IMG/VR virus record: IMGVR_UViG_3300042894_002524
Span: 1 to 64,000 of that record
Source of the DNA: a virus
Reading direction: 5' to 3' (one strand)
Length of the DNA: 64,000 nt
The notes under the pieces are model-generated. The model searched no databases. It was not told the origin of the DNA and worked only from the letters and a program-made list of their open reading frames with translations. Below, piece by piece: positions 23,654-32,800 of the stretch; positions within the stretch are counted from its first letter, which is position 1, and the number at the start of each line of letters is the position of its first letter. Made by a program: the position numbers and the translations under genes.

Positions 23654-23821
23654 CTATTCATCCCATTTTTTTCCTAAAATTAACTTTGGTTGTTTATGAC
23701 AGATTCCACATCTACCAAACTTCCCATCTCCGTAGTGCGTCTTCCACTCACGACAGCATAGCACCACTATTTCCATCCCATATCTTTGTTCAAGACTTTT
23801 TCTTCCGCTATTCGATGTCAT
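23654..23821 (-). CDS. Small Cys-rich protein, 55 aa
   Basis: Start at 23821 overlaps the upstream gene by 14 nt. CCREWKTHYG then CGICHKQPKLILGKKWDE gives a Cys4-type zinc site like part of an HNH or recombination-nuclease zinc finger. No catalytic motif. Ribosome-binding site weak. Confidence 0.55.
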   Translation of the reverse strand: MTSNSGRKSLEQRYGMEIVVLCCREWKTHYGDGKFGRCGICHKQPKLILGKKWDE

Positions 23822-24434
23822 AGTGATATCTATTATCATCAGATGTTTTCCACTTGTTTGCATCCTCAACATCCCATTTTCTAGTGTTGACAAATCTCTC
23901 AATCAAAGTTCCCGTCTTGGTCGTAAACGAAGGGTCGAACAGTCTAACTCTATTGTTTGGCTGAATAGCATAGTTCCCATCATCTCTAAGCATGACATGA
24001 CCACATTTGTGTTGACCCGGATTTGTGCTGAAACCAAGGTTTATAGTGTTGTCATCTGGTGCATGCCAATCAAGTGTAAATAGGTATTTTGCGTTTACGA
24101 ACTCTCCAGAACGAGCAACATAAGCCATTCTCATATTTCTCATTGCTTGAAACTCAGTAACAGCTACATGAGGACTAAAAGAGTTCCACAGAACAAGTTC
24201 GTGAATATCAACTTCAGGTACACCCGGTCTTTCACAGAAAGCGTTTATAGGCATTCTCCACCAAACACCCCCATCTTCCATTAAGAAATGGAACAGAGGA
24301 CTTCTCCCCTGAATGCTAGTTACTCCAAAAATCATGCAGGGAAAGTATTTATCATGAGAGTCCAACTGGTCTCTTAGGAAGTTACCTCTAACATAACATT
24401 CAATCATTGGTATATTAGCATTAAGCTCCGGCAT
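23808..24434 (-). CDS. Hypothetical protein, 208 aa
   Basis: Unknown. Beta-rich, with many aromatic residues (GGVWWRMPINAFCERPG). The look is that of a globular metabolic or virion-associated protein, but no family can be named. Lies between the 2OG-Fe(II) oxygenase and recombination genes. Confidence 0.7.
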   Translation of the reverse strand: MPELNANIPMIECYVRGNFLRDQLDSHDKYFPCMIFGVTSIQGRSPLFHFLMEDGGVWWRMPINAFCERPGVPEVDIHELVLWNSFSPHVAVTEFQAMRNMRMAYVARSGEFVNAKYLFTLDWHAPDDNTINLGFSTNPGQHKCGHVMLRDDGNYAIQPNNRVRLFDPSFTTKTGTLIERFVNTRKWDVEDANKWKTSDDNRYHYDIE

Positions 24435-24461
24435 TTTATTTATTTATCTTTCTTTTATAAC

Positions 24462-25151
24462 TCAATGGAACTTTCTCCAATGAGTAACTGGCTGGATTCC
24501 GAGATGCTTGCTTGAGACATCGGAGTATGTAAGTAGGATATCACAAGCTACGCATATTCTTTTTGTCTTGATATCATCCAGACTCCCAACAAGTGGTTCT
24601 TCAGCGTTTGTCTCATCTTTCCTCGTATTGTAGTGCAAAGTGTTTGATGGGAAGACAAAAACTTGCCCTTTGCGTGTTTCAAAGTCCCAAGCTTTTGCAC
24701 CATACGGATTCCATTCTTTTGCGTTATATCCAGATATCCCCACATAAGGATCTCTATCATGGCTAGAGTCTACAAAAGTCAAAGTTTGCTCGCCATCCTC
24801 GGGAGTTGCTGCGTAGTAAACAACAGATAGATGAGAATCTCCATGAGTGTGCATTCTTAGAGGAGCCTTAGTGGAGGAGTTCAACCAAGACTTTACAATA
24901 TTTATATCAAAATTTCTGTGCTCAATCCCAATTGTTTCCAAATATTGCTGAACACACTCAGTAATGAAAGTGAAAAGTCCAGCAAATTCTTTTTGATGAT
25001 GAACAGCATTTCTACCAGACGATTCTCCAGATAAACCACCAGAGAAATGCCCTTCCCAATGCTGATAAAATAATTCAAGAAAACTATCACTATCCGGGTA
25101 CACCGATTGCGTTACAGTGGTTGGGAATAAAGCATAAACAATGCTATTCAT
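24462..25151 (-). CDS. 2OG-Fe(II) oxygenase (phage type)
   Basis: 229 residues from the ATG at 25151, which overlaps the upstream stop; a GTG 6 nt earlier is less likely. The core PLRMHTHGDSHLSVVYYAA gives the HxH/HxD iron ligands, and VFVFPSNTLHYNTR gives the second His. This is the PF13759-like oxygenase pattern frequent in cyanophages and other aquatic phages. It would hydroxylate a protein or small substrate using 2-oxoglutarate and oxygen. The substrate is unknown; neighbours point to a modification pathway with glycosyl- and methyltransferases. Confidence 0.8.
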   Translation of the reverse strand: MNSIVYALFPTTVTQSVYPDSDSFLELFYQHWEGHFSGGLSGESSGRNAVHHQKEFAGLFTFITECVQQYLETIGIEHRNFDINIVKSWLNSSTKAPLRMHTHGDSHLSVVYYAATPEDGEQTLTFVDSSHDRDPYVGISGYNAKEWNPYGAKAWDFETRKGQVFVFPSNTLHYNTRKDETNAEEPLVGSLDDIKTKRICVACDILLTYSDVSSKHLGIQPVTHWRKFH

Positions 25152-25443
25152 AATCACTATCCCGAATCAGTTCTTTAAATACATGCCATTCAATGATGGC
25201 AACCTTGACATCGGAATCTTCTCCTAGGACAACAGACAGACACGGATGTTTATATGTTGATCTCCAAGCATCTTTTCTCAGCTTGATCCATCCATCTCTT
25301 GTGAGAGTAAATGTCTTGCCGTTGTGTTTATAGTCCACAACAAATTCATTCATCGTTGCATCACCCTTCCGGAATCCCCGACCAGAGTTTTTAACTGGTC
25401 TAGCCCCGTCACGCTTGGTTTCTTCTTTTTCATTTCTTTTCAT
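25144..25443 (-). CDS. Possible PD-(D/E)XK nuclease, 99 aa
   Basis: Short protein with GRGFRKGDATMNEFVVDYK: Asp28 and Asp37-x-Lys39 fit the spaced acidic and D-x-K residues of a minimal PD-(D/E)XK nuclease, as in small phage Holliday-junction resolvases. N-terminus basic. It could be a nuclease in the recombination group, but the match is to a short motif only. AAGGAA site before the ATG. Confidence 0.5.
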   Translation of the reverse strand: MKRNEKEETKRDGARPVKNSGRGFRKGDATMNEFVVDYKHNGKTFTLTRDGWIKLRKDAWRSTYKHPCLSVVLGEDSDVKVAIIEWHVFKELIRDSDYE

Positions 25444-25591
25444 TGTATTCCTTACAAGATTTACAGGTTACTTCTTTTTTATTTTGAGTGACATAGTAAT
25501 CACCACCAGTTTTGCCACAAGGTGTCTCATAGTTTGATAAACCACGAGTAATCATGTGGAAGTGGATAAGAGTGCTTTGCTCTTTTCTCAT
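25430..25591 (-). CDS. Small Cys-motif protein, 53 aa
   Basis: HFHMITRGLSNYETPCGK near the N-terminus and VTCKSCKEY near the end give a three- to four-ligand zinc site in the style TxCG...VTCxxC seen in many small actinophage proteins. Start forms TAATG with the upstream tiny membrane gene. Overlaps the next gene by 14 nt. Confidence 0.65.
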   Translation of the reverse strand: MRKEQSTLIHFHMITRGLSNYETPCGKTGGDYYVTQNKKEVTCKSCKEYNEKK

Positions 25592-25707
25592 TAATCAATC
25601 TCCATATCCGTATTATCCATTGTCTCCTTAAACTCTTGGTAAAACTTAATTAGATTGTAAACAATTCCAACACAAATGCCGGCGATGACTAGAAGATAGA
25701 TAACCAT
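25591..25707 (-). CDS. Tiny single-pass membrane protein, 38 aa
   Basis: MVIYLLVIAGICVGIVYNLI is a clear membrane segment, followed by an acidic tail TMDNTDMEID. Begins 1 nt after the RecA-like stop and overlaps the next start by TAATG. Third small membrane gene of this kind. Confidence 0.65.
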   Translation of the reverse strand: MVIYLLVIAGICVGIVYNLIKFYQEFKETMDNTDMEID

Positions 25708-25708
25708 G

Positions 25709-26641
25709 TCACACCTCTTCAAACTCACGACCCAAGATTAGAGTTGCAATTTCACTTCTAACCTTTTCAGACAAATCAATAGCTGTCATCCCATTCCACT
25801 TCTCAGTTCCATAAGAGTACCACGCACCTCTGCGCTGAATGATATCCATCTCAACCGCAATATCAACAAGCTCCCGGTCAGTATCAATCTTGCCCTCTTG
25901 AGGGAGAACATAGTAATAACCTTGAGCGCCGATAGTAGGAATCTGCTTTGTCTTTTCAATTGTCCAGACAGCCCTTTGTGAAGTGATGGTGTGAGTATTA
26001 TCACGCTCCATCTCCTTCTGTGACATTGAAAGGAACAGTTTTACAACATTGTGCATGTTGTGGTGGACAGTATTGCCCATCTTTGCTTTTGTTACAGCAA
26101 ACATTCCGCTAAGGTCAACGGTCTGGTGAGCTACGAATAGCATAATGTTCCGTTCTTTGTGGAGGTAATTAACAAGCTTCTGGAGAAGGTAGCCCTGCGA
26201 ACGGGATTGAAGCCCCATTGCTTTACCACCTTCTGGCTTGTCATAAAACTCTTCTTTGATGATGTTTGATAGAGAGTCAAACAGGAAGATGTGTTTCTCA
26301 ACATCGTTATTCAAATAGCCGATGAGAGCCTTCATAATCTCTTCTACAATTGTTGATTGAATTACAACAACATCATCAATATTGATACCGCACTTGGCAG
26401 CATATTGATCATTGTAAGAATACTCCGAGTCAATAATGACTGGTCGGTATCCTCGTCTTTGAGCTTCCGCAAGAATCCGGAAACACATTGTTGTTTTACC
26501 AACTGATGGTGTTCCCCAGAACAAATGGGTTGCCCCTGAGTTAAGCCCTCCCCCAAGCGCACGATTCAAACCGATACTTGGTGTTGGAATAACCTCATGA
26601 ATAGGCATATGGTCGCCTTTTCTTTTATCTACTACTAGCAT
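25709..26641 (-). CDS. RecA-like recombinase
   Basis: 310 residues. Walker A GTPSVGKT at 43-50, Walker B HIFLFDSLS near 117-125 and LFVAHQTVD as the third motif make it a RecA/UvsX-type ATPase. It lacks the long C-terminal region of bacterial RecA (about 350 residues). It would form filaments on single-stranded DNA to drive recombination-dependent replication and repair. AAGGAG site before the ATG; neighbours include nuclease and resolvase genes. Confidence 0.85.
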   Translation of the reverse strand: MLVVDKRKGDHMPIHEVIPTPSIGLNRALGGGLNSGATHLFWGTPSVGKTTMCFRILAEAQRRGYRPVIIDSEYSYNDQYAAKCGINIDDVVVIQSTIVEEIMKALIGYLNNDVEKHIFLFDSLSNIIKEEFYDKPEGGKAMGLQSRSQGYLLQKLVNYLHKERNIMLFVAHQTVDLSGMFAVTKAKMGNTVHHNMHNVVKLFLSMSQKEMERDNTHTITSQRAVWTIEKTKQIPTIGAQGYYYVLPQEGKIDTDRELVDIAVEMDIIQRRGAWYSYGTEKWNGMTAIDLSEKVRSEIATLILGREFEEV

Positions 26642-26667
26642 TTTTCTCCTTATTTAATTAAAAGTTT

Positions 26668-27717
26668 TTAGTTGAAAGTTTTTGTGCCAAGTCTTTTAAC
26701 CACAGACTTAAGAAATGCATCGCATCTCGTTTGCCAATTATACCTGTCATAAACAGATGGCGCTTGATTGAAATAATAATTTACTTCATCATCAAAATTA
26801 TCCACCACTCTTCTCATCAAATAAATTAAAGAATCAATTTCAGGAAGGACAACATCTCCACAGGTGTACCCAGTATTCTGAGTCTTGCCTAATTTAGCAT
26901 CTATAATATTTCTACCCAAGAGATCTTTATACGAGCACCATAAGCCTGTTGAAATAACTGGCATTCCGGTAGCAAGGGCTTGTAGGGGGATGAACCCAAA
27001 GCCTTCACCCTCGCTAGGGTAAATCAAAACATCATGATCATGGTAAAGCTTAATTAAATCTTCTTGAGATAGAGTTTCGTGAATATAAGTAATATTGTCA
27101 TGGCGAGGTACCAACATTGACGATATGCCAAACCCTTCTGTATTCTCATTACCGTGATACTTCAAGGTTAAAGAAACATCATGCCTGCCCTGAAACGCTT
27201 TAGAGAAGGCAGCCTGTGCCATATCAGCCCTCTTCCGAGGACTTGCTGAGTCAATGTGCAGGAACTTTATCTTTCTGTTTCCACCTCTTCTATGAGGCTT
27301 CCACATTTCATCAATTCCCATTTCAAAAACATATGTTGGAGTTGTAATTCCGGAATTAATAACAGCATCTTGTGCAAAATAATTGCCAACCCATATCTCA
27401 TCCACACAATTCATTGCATCAATCCAATGGTCCCATACTTTTGTAGCCTCCAAATGCGTTCCTTGTATCTTGTATTGATTGTCATGAAATTTTATAAAAT
27501 CAGGGCTACGCAAGTTCTGCATATTGTGATGGTTGTACCGTTCAGGCTCCATATAAAACAACTGAGCATTTGCTTCACTTGAATTATCAAGGATTGTCAT
27601 CTTTTCATTCCTATAAGTAAACTTAGAGAAATGTTCAATCATTTTGTAATAGCTATACGAATAACCGGACTTGCCGTTCGCATCCTTAACAAACTGGTCT
27701 GTGTGCAATGACAGCTT
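26668..27717 (-). CDS. GT-B type glycosyltransferase (family 4-like)
   Basis: 349 residues from a TTG at 27717. The TTG has AAAGGA 8 nt upstream and follows the upstream stop (27722) by 4 nt; ATGs further upstream would overlap that gene heavily. C-terminal sugar-nucleotide site VLIYPSEGEGFGFIPLQALATGMPVIS. Middle segment VDEIWVGNYFAQDAVINSGI is shared in style with the glycosyltransferase at 19552. Acceptor unknown. Sits between RecA-like and methyltransferase-like genes. Confidence 0.85.
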   Translation of the reverse strand, partial: KLSLHTDQFVKDANGKSGYSYSYYKMIEHFSKFTYRNEKMTILDNSSEANAQLFYMEPERYNHHNMQNLRSPDFIKFHDNQYKIQGTHLEATKVWDHWIDAMNCVDEIWVGNYFAQDAVINSGITTPTYVFEMGIDEMWKPHRRGGNRKIKFLHIDSASPRKRADMAQAAFSKAFQGRHDVSLTLKYHGNENTEGFGISSMLVPRHDNITYIHETLSQEDLIKLYHDHDVLIYPSEGEGFGFIPLQALATGMPVISTGLWCSYKDLLGRNIIDAKLGKTQNTGYTCGDVVLPEIDSLIYLMRRVVDNFDDEVNYYFNQAPSVYDRYNWQTRCDAFLKSVVKRLGTKTFN

Positions 27718-27721
27718 CAAA

Positions 27722-28213
27722 TTATTTCCTTTCCAGAATAGCCAGTTTCCTTTTACCATGAGGAATGAAACCTTCTGTTTGCATATCACAAAATTCAAAA
27801 TTAATCATCGTTGTAACCCTCTTCTCTGTGGTATCCAGTATTTTATTGAATTGCAAAACGCTAGGCTCATGAGTAACTGAATGCTCAATAATTGCGACTT
27901 TTGATTGCTCAACAAGTGAAGAGAAACAATTCCACTCACCGTCATCTCCTTCGATTTCAAGACCTAGAGCCATCACTCCACACTCTGAGATATCAAAGAA
28001 TTCACCTTGCTTGTTACACCACTCTTTGACTGTGCCATGAAAAGATTCTGGCATTGAACCGAGAGGATCAATTTGTACAACTCTTTTTACATTAATCAAG
28101 CTTTGCTTGTACGCCCCTACATCGATAACAGTATCAACATCACCAAAATAGTATTCGCAAATATGATGACGAATCATGTACTCCTTGGAGATGAGGTATT
28201 CCCATCTATCCAT
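27722..28213 (-). CDS. Methyltransferase-like protein, 163 aa
   Basis: Start at 28213 forms TAATG with the preceding gene. TVIDVGAYKQSL near residue 28 resembles motif I of a SAM-dependent methyltransferase and IDPLGSMP could be motif II. Other motifs are unclear and the protein is short, so it may be a partial or diverged methyltransferase. It is coupled to a clearer methyltransferase upstream. Confidence 0.5.
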   Translation of the reverse strand: MDRWEYLISKEYMIRHHICEYYFGDVDTVIDVGAYKQSLINVKRVVQIDPLGSMPESFHGTVKEWCNKQGEFFDISECGVMALGLEIEGDDGEWNCFSSLVEQSKVAIIEHSVTHEPSVLQFNKILDTTEKRVTTMINFEFCDMQTEGFIPHGKRKLAILERK

Positions 28214-28812
28214 TAGCGACCAACCTTTGGCATAATGACAGCAGTTCCGCAACCGACAGGGAAGTTGAGCATGTCATGTCCATACTTCGTTGACCAATCC
28301 ACAGCAGCACGATAAGATCCGATGTCTGGATGATCATCATCAGAAGAATTCTTTGTGTCATGAACAGTAATAGCCCATACCTCATGTTTGTTCATCTTTG
28401 AACCATAATTCTCTAGGTCTTTATAAACCTGCTCATATGTGTGGTCTGCATCAACATGCAGGTAGTCAATTGAATCAAACAATTGATGGCAGTTATCTGT
28501 CTTATCAACAATAAGATTAATTTCTGGGTAACCAATAATCCCTTCAGCGGTGTATATTGGTAAACCCCAAGGTCCAATGTTTGCATCAATCAAGTTGACA
28601 TTATATTGACCAAGTAGACCTTCTTTAATTAAAGACTTTTGTGATTCAACAGCCAACTTTGGTACAAAACCAGCACCGGAACCCAAGCAAACAATGCTAC
28701 TCGCCCTCAAAGAATAAGGAAGTGCATAGTAAAAAATCCCCATTCCAGCATGATTCCCCACTGTGCCATGAGATTCAGACCACTTGGAATTCTTAATAAT
28801 ATCATCAAACAT
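28213..28812 (-). CDS. Class I methyltransferase (Methyltransf_24-like)
   Basis: 199 residues. IVCLGSGAGFVPKLAVES is motif I, LIDANIG a probable motif II and IDYLHVDADHTYEQVYKDLENY the signature of the Methyltransf_24 group, often found with glycosyltransferases in surface-glycan clusters. Probably methylates a sugar or small molecule. Overlaps the polymerase stop by 8 nt. Confidence 0.75.
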   Translation of the reverse strand: MFDDIIKNSKWSESHGTVGNHAGMGIFYYALPYSLRASSIVCLGSGAGFVPKLAVESQKSLIKEGLLGQYNVNLIDANIGPWGLPIYTAEGIIGYPEINLIVDKTDNCHQLFDSIDYLHVDADHTYEQVYKDLENYGSKMNKHEVWAITVHDTKNSSDDDHPDIGSYRAAVDWSTKYGHDMLNFPVGCGTAVIMPKVGR

Positions 28813-31800
28813 AGCTTTCCCTCTTTATTCCTTTTCTTTCGATATAATTCTCAATAGAGATAATACCACTGTCACTCTCAACCTTGTAAGAGTCAAGTCG
28901 TGTCAGTGTCTTTTGGTCTTCAATCTTTTCCAACCTCGCTGCAAACCATGTCTTGGTCTGAAGAATACCTTTAATCTTCTTTAGCGTGTTCGGGAACACC
29001 ACGACCTTGAAAATCTTCTCCCCATCCCAGCAGTAGAGGTTCGCCATTTCCTTCTCGGTGGATGTAATGAATTTGCGCATATGGAAGATATACATCAGCG
29101 TCTTTTCCTGCTCAGCAGTTCCAAGACCCGTCTTATGCAACCAGCCGTAATCGTGGTCATGTCCCTTTGCCCGTAGCATCATGAAGTTATACAAGCTTGA
29201 ATCGTAATACTCATATGCATCACAGAAGTCGTGCAATGTTCTATCCCCGATAAGAGCATAAATATAGTCCCGTGTGGCAAGTTCGGTATTACGCTCAGCA
29301 AACACCGTAGACGAGCCAGAATGGTCTTCAAACTCAATACGGAGGTACTGAGGCGTTTTCTTTGTAGAACGCACCACAGCCTTCACCAGCGTCAATGGAG
29401 AGGTGATTTCGTGGAAGTCTGCAAGCTTCCCGACAAACTCATCCATTTCATTCTGTTCACCATTAGTGTTAAGTGAGAAACCCAATACAGGAAGATAATA
29501 CTTCTCGTGATCGTAAGCCGAGACATGACCCAAAGATTTAAATGCCCCTACCTTCTCTAGATTTTCTCTTACAGTTACCTTCACCGCAGACTTTCTGCAT
29601 TTGTTAGTAAACTCCTCATACGAATCAAATGGTCGCTTTTCAAAAATCTCCTTGATAGCTGAGTTACCACATCCGGCAACATTAGACAATCCGAACTGAA
29701 TTGACTCCTCCTCGCCCTTGATGCTTACCGAAAAATATTCATCCGAGTGATTCACATCAGGTGCTAGTATCTTTACGCCCACCCTTTGCGCTTCCATCAA
29801 ATAAGCCGTAATCTTGTCACCTGCTGATTCATTAAATAGAAGTGACCAAATGAATTCAATTGGGTAATGAATCTTCAACCACATGGTCTGATAAGAAAGC
29901 ATGGAGTAAGCAACAGCGTGAGACTTGTTAAACATATACAAGGCTGCTAGTTCAAATTCCGCCCAGATTTTCTCAGCTGCTGCTTTCTTAATATATTTAT
30001 TGTTAACAAACTTTTCTTTGTACTCATCAAATCCAGCAGCATCTCTCTTCTTACCAATGATCTTACGAAGCTTGTCAGCCTCTGACCATGTGAAGTCAGC
30101 AAGGAGTACAGCCATTTGCATTAACTGTTCCTGAAAGATAACCGTTCCGTATGTTTCCTCAAGGATATCTTTAACAATAGGGTGTGGATACTTTGGAGCA
30201 TTTATCCCCTTCTTACAGTCAATATAAACCTGACCCTGCGATAACAAGGCTCCCGGTCTTACAAGTGCGTTAGATACAACAAGGTCATTGAAGTTATCAA
30301 TACCCATTCTTTCAATCAAGTTACGATAAGCAGCAGCATCTGTTTGGAAGATACCTACTGTATTTCCATCATTGAAGTTCTTAAATACTTCTGGGTCATC
30401 TAATTCTAATGAAAGCTGACTAACATCAATGCCCCGATTTTCTTTAATCTTTGCGATGCAATCTTTAATAACAGAAACGGTCTTTAGACCGAGAACATCG
30501 ATTTTAATCAGACCAACTGCCTCTGCATCTTCCATGTCAAAAGCAGTAACAATAGAACGACCTTCTCCACTTGTATCTTTCTTTGTCTCAACAGGGCAAA
30601 CATCGCTTAGAGGGATTGATGAAACAACCATGCCAGCAGCATGGATTCCTGAGTTACGAATACGACCCTCAAGTTTCTTTGCAAGCTTAATGATATCTGG
30701 GTACTTACTACAGAAGATCTTGCCTTTAGGTGATGTTTCAAGTTCCTGCAATGTTTCAAAGTATGGAGTGATGTTGTTAATCTCAGCAAATGGAACTTGA
30801 TAGACACGAGAGATATCTTTAATTACAGACTTAGGTTTGAATCCACCATATGTTGAAATAGCAGCAACATTGTCATGACCCCATCTATCACGGAGGTAGT
30901 TTCGTACTTCCCCTCTGCGCTTGTCCTCAAAGTCCAAGTCAATGTCCGGATAGTCATTTCGTTCTGGATTAATGAATCGTGAGAAGAGGAGTCCATATTT
31001 CAATGGGTCAACCTTTGAGATATCAAGAAGATAAGCAAGCACAGAACCACCAACAGAACCTCGCCCTGTACCACGACCAATATCGTTCTCATCAGCCCAC
31101 TTAACCAAATCCCATACAATCAAGAAATAATCAGAGAAGCCAAGTTGTTCAATGATTCCAAGTTCTTCATTAAGTCTTTCCTGATACTCAGCACCAAGCT
31201 TGTTTGTCTGAATTGCAAACTCAGCAATCTCTCTCAGATAGAAGTTTGAATCAAGAACCTTGGAATACTTTGGGAGAAGGTTTCTCTTAGTCGCAATTGT
31301 CGCTGTGCATTTATCAGCGACTTCCATTGTGTTCTCAAGGTATTCAATATTATCGTAACCAGCATCCTTGAACCATGACTGAACAACATCAGCTTTAGCA
31401 ATGTATGGATTGATGTGGTCAAACCGCAAGAAGCGTTCTGGGTACATAGCGTTCATCTTGTCAATGACACTTGCGTTCTCATCATGGATGACATGAAGAT
31501 TCTGCTGAGCAACACGAATATCACCCGCATTTAAACTTGGGTATTGAGAAACCATTAGGAGAACTTCTTCTGGTCCACGGTCATCGTGTGTAGGGAAGTG
31601 GCAATCAGCAGTTGCTACAACTTTTTTACCATAGGTACTAGCAAGATTGATAAGTGAGTCGTTTAGGTTCTTTGGATTCCAAGCCTGTACTTCGTAATAG
31701 AAGTCATCCTTGAAGATCTTGATAAACCGTTCAGATAATTCTTCTGCTCGTGAATAGTTGCCAGCCTCAATAGCTTTTGAAATTGGACCGCCCATGCAAC

Positions 31801-32206
31801 CGGACAATGCAATGATGTCATCATCAACCATGTCTTCAAGAAGATTGAAATCAATACGAGGCTTGTAGTAGAAGTTATCTGTCCAACCAGTTTGTGAGAT
31901 TCTAAAAAGCTTTTGAAGACCAGTGTTGTTCTTCGCAAGAAGAATCAAATGAAATCTCTCATACTTTGTCTGAGCATCTGTGTTGATAGACGGAACAAAA
32001 TAAGCTTCAACACCAAAGATTGGTTTTACGCTCTGCTTATTGCAAGCATCTTGAAACTTCAAGACACCGCCCATCGTGCCGTGGTCAGTAATTGCAGCAG
32101 CATATTGACCATTCGTGCTAGAGATTTTTGCAATCTCTGTGGGGGTTGACATTCCATCAAGGAGTGAGTACTCGGAATGACAGTGTAAGTGTACGAAATC
32201 AGTCAC
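28805..32206 (-). CDS. dnaE: DNA polymerase III alpha subunit (DnaE-type)
   Basis: 1133 residues, close to bacterial DnaE length. The N-terminal PHP domain starts VHLHCHSEYSLLDG. The palm has GRGTGRGSVGGS, then YPDIDLDFEDKRR near residues 417-428 with two catalytic aspartates, and NALVRPGAL further on. The C-terminal part has OB-fold-like and tau-interacting-region character. A cellular-type C-family polymerase in a phage suggests it replaces the host enzyme. No clamp, clamp loader or proofreading exonuclease gene was recognised in the window, so these may come from the host. Confidence 0.95.
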   Translation of the reverse strand: MTDFVHLHCHSEYSLLDGMSTPTEIAKISSTNGQYAAAITDHGTMGGVLKFQDACNKQSVKPIFGVEAYFVPSINTDAQTKYERFHLILLAKNNTGLQKLFRISQTGWTDNFYYKPRIDFNLLEDMVDDDIIALSGCMGGPISKAIEAGNYSRAEELSERFIKIFKDDFYYEVQAWNPKNLNDSLINLASTYGKKVVATADCHFPTHDDRGPEEVLLMVSQYPSLNAGDIRVAQQNLHVIHDENASVIDKMNAMYPERFLRFDHINPYIAKADVVQSWFKDAGYDNIEYLENTMEVADKCTATIATKRNLLPKYSKVLDSNFYLREIAEFAIQTNKLGAEYQERLNEELGIIEQLGFSDYFLIVWDLVKWADENDIGRGTGRGSVGGSVLAYLLDISKVDPLKYGLLFSRFINPERNDYPDIDLDFEDKRRGEVRNYLRDRWGHDNVAAISTYGGFKPKSVIKDISRVYQVPFAEINNITPYFETLQELETSPKGKIFCSKYPDIIKLAKKLEGRIRNSGIHAAGMVVSSIPLSDVCPVETKKDTSGEGRSIVTAFDMEDAEAVGLIKIDVLGLKTVSVIKDCIAKIKENRGIDVSQLSLELDDPEVFKNFNDGNTVGIFQTDAAAYRNLIERMGIDNFNDLVVSNALVRPGALLSQGQVYIDCKKGINAPKYPHPIVKDILEETYGTVIFQEQLMQMAVLLADFTWSEADKLRKIIGKKRDAAGFDEYKEKFVNNKYIKKAAAEKIWAEFELAALYMFNKSHAVAYSMLSYQTMWLKIHYPIEFIWSLLFNESAGDKITAYLMEAQRVGVKILAPDVNHSDEYFSVSIKGEEESIQFGLSNVAGCGNSAIKEIFEKRPFDSYEEFTNKCRKSAVKVTVRENLEKVGAFKSLGHVSAYDHEKYYLPVLGFSLNTNGEQNEMDEFVGKLADFHEITSPLTLVKAVVRSTKKTPQYLRIEFEDHSGSSTVFAERNTELATRDYIYALIGDRTLHDFCDAYEYYDSSLYNFMMLRAKGHDHDYGWLHKTGLGTAEQEKTLMYIFHMRKFITSTEKEMANLYCWDGEKIFKVVVFPNTLKKIKGILQTKTWFAARLEKIEDQKTLTRLDSYKVESDSGIISIENYIERKGIKRESYV

Positions 32207-32737
32207 TTAGTTCCAATCTATATCGTATAAGGTTTCTATGGTCGGTAAGGTTTCCCAGTATGGCTCATTGTACCACTGCTTTCTGAGAAAAGCGTTCACT
32301 CCGTTATCAATTAAAATTTGAACTTCGTTGGGATTATCCTCAACAACAAATTGTGGATTGATATCTTTGATTACTTTGTATTTTTCATGGATTCCTGTGA
32401 ACACAGGTTCAAGCGTTGCAATCCTCCATCCATCAAGCCAAGGAGATGTGTTCTTGATTGCAGCATCACATCTTCTTGCAGTAACAATATGGACATCGAT
32501 TCCATCACTAAACCACTTATTAACTTGATGCCAAGCATCTTCATACGGCTTTAAGTTCTTCCAGAACATAGGATCATTAAATAGCTTCATTGCTTCTTCA
32601 TCATCATGATCAGATGTTAACCAATGTGTATAGTCGTAACGCTCTTTTACACCAGTAAATGTAATATACTCATCAATTGACGAAGCAATATCAGCAATAA
32701 CACCATCAAGGTCAAGAACAATATTTTTGTTTTTCAT
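32207..32737 (-). CDS. HAD-type 5'-nucleotidase
   Basis: 176 residues. HAD motifs: NIVLDLDGVIAD with Asp9 and Asp11, IVTARR as motif II and VVEDNPNEV as the final acidic motif. Size and the D-x-D-G-V start fit 5'(3')-deoxyribonucleotidases, which dephosphorylate nucleoside monophosphates. In phages they may adjust nucleotide pools during replication. Its stop directly abuts the polymerase start. Confidence 0.8.
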   Translation of the reverse strand: MKNKNIVLDLDGVIADIASSIDEYITFTGVKERYDYTHWLTSDHDDEEAMKLFNDPMFWKNLKPYEDAWHQVNKWFSDGIDVHIVTARRCDAAIKNTSPWLDGWRIATLEPVFTGIHEKYKVIKDINPQFVVEDNPNEVQILIDNGVNAFLRKQWYNEPYWETLPTIETLYDIDWN

Positions 32738-32755
32738 TTATGCCTTCATACGAAT

Positions 32756-32782
32756 AAAGCCCCGCTTTGTAGGCGGGGCTTT
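32756..32782. terminator. Bidirectional G/C hairpin
   Basis: Perfect 10-bp stem AAAGCCCCGC/GCGGGGCTTT around a 7-nt loop. Each side ends in TTTA. It stands between the gene at 32801 and the nucleotidase, so it may partly terminate the transcript on the minus strand. Confidence 0.75.
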
Positions 32783-32800
32783 ACCGTAGCAGTTAATTAA

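Noticed and set aside
27718-27798. Longer N-terminus for the glycosyltransferase, starting at an upstream ATG
   Set aside because: It would overlap the preceding gene by 77 nt with no ribosome site. The TTG at 27717 has a good AAAGGA at proper distance.
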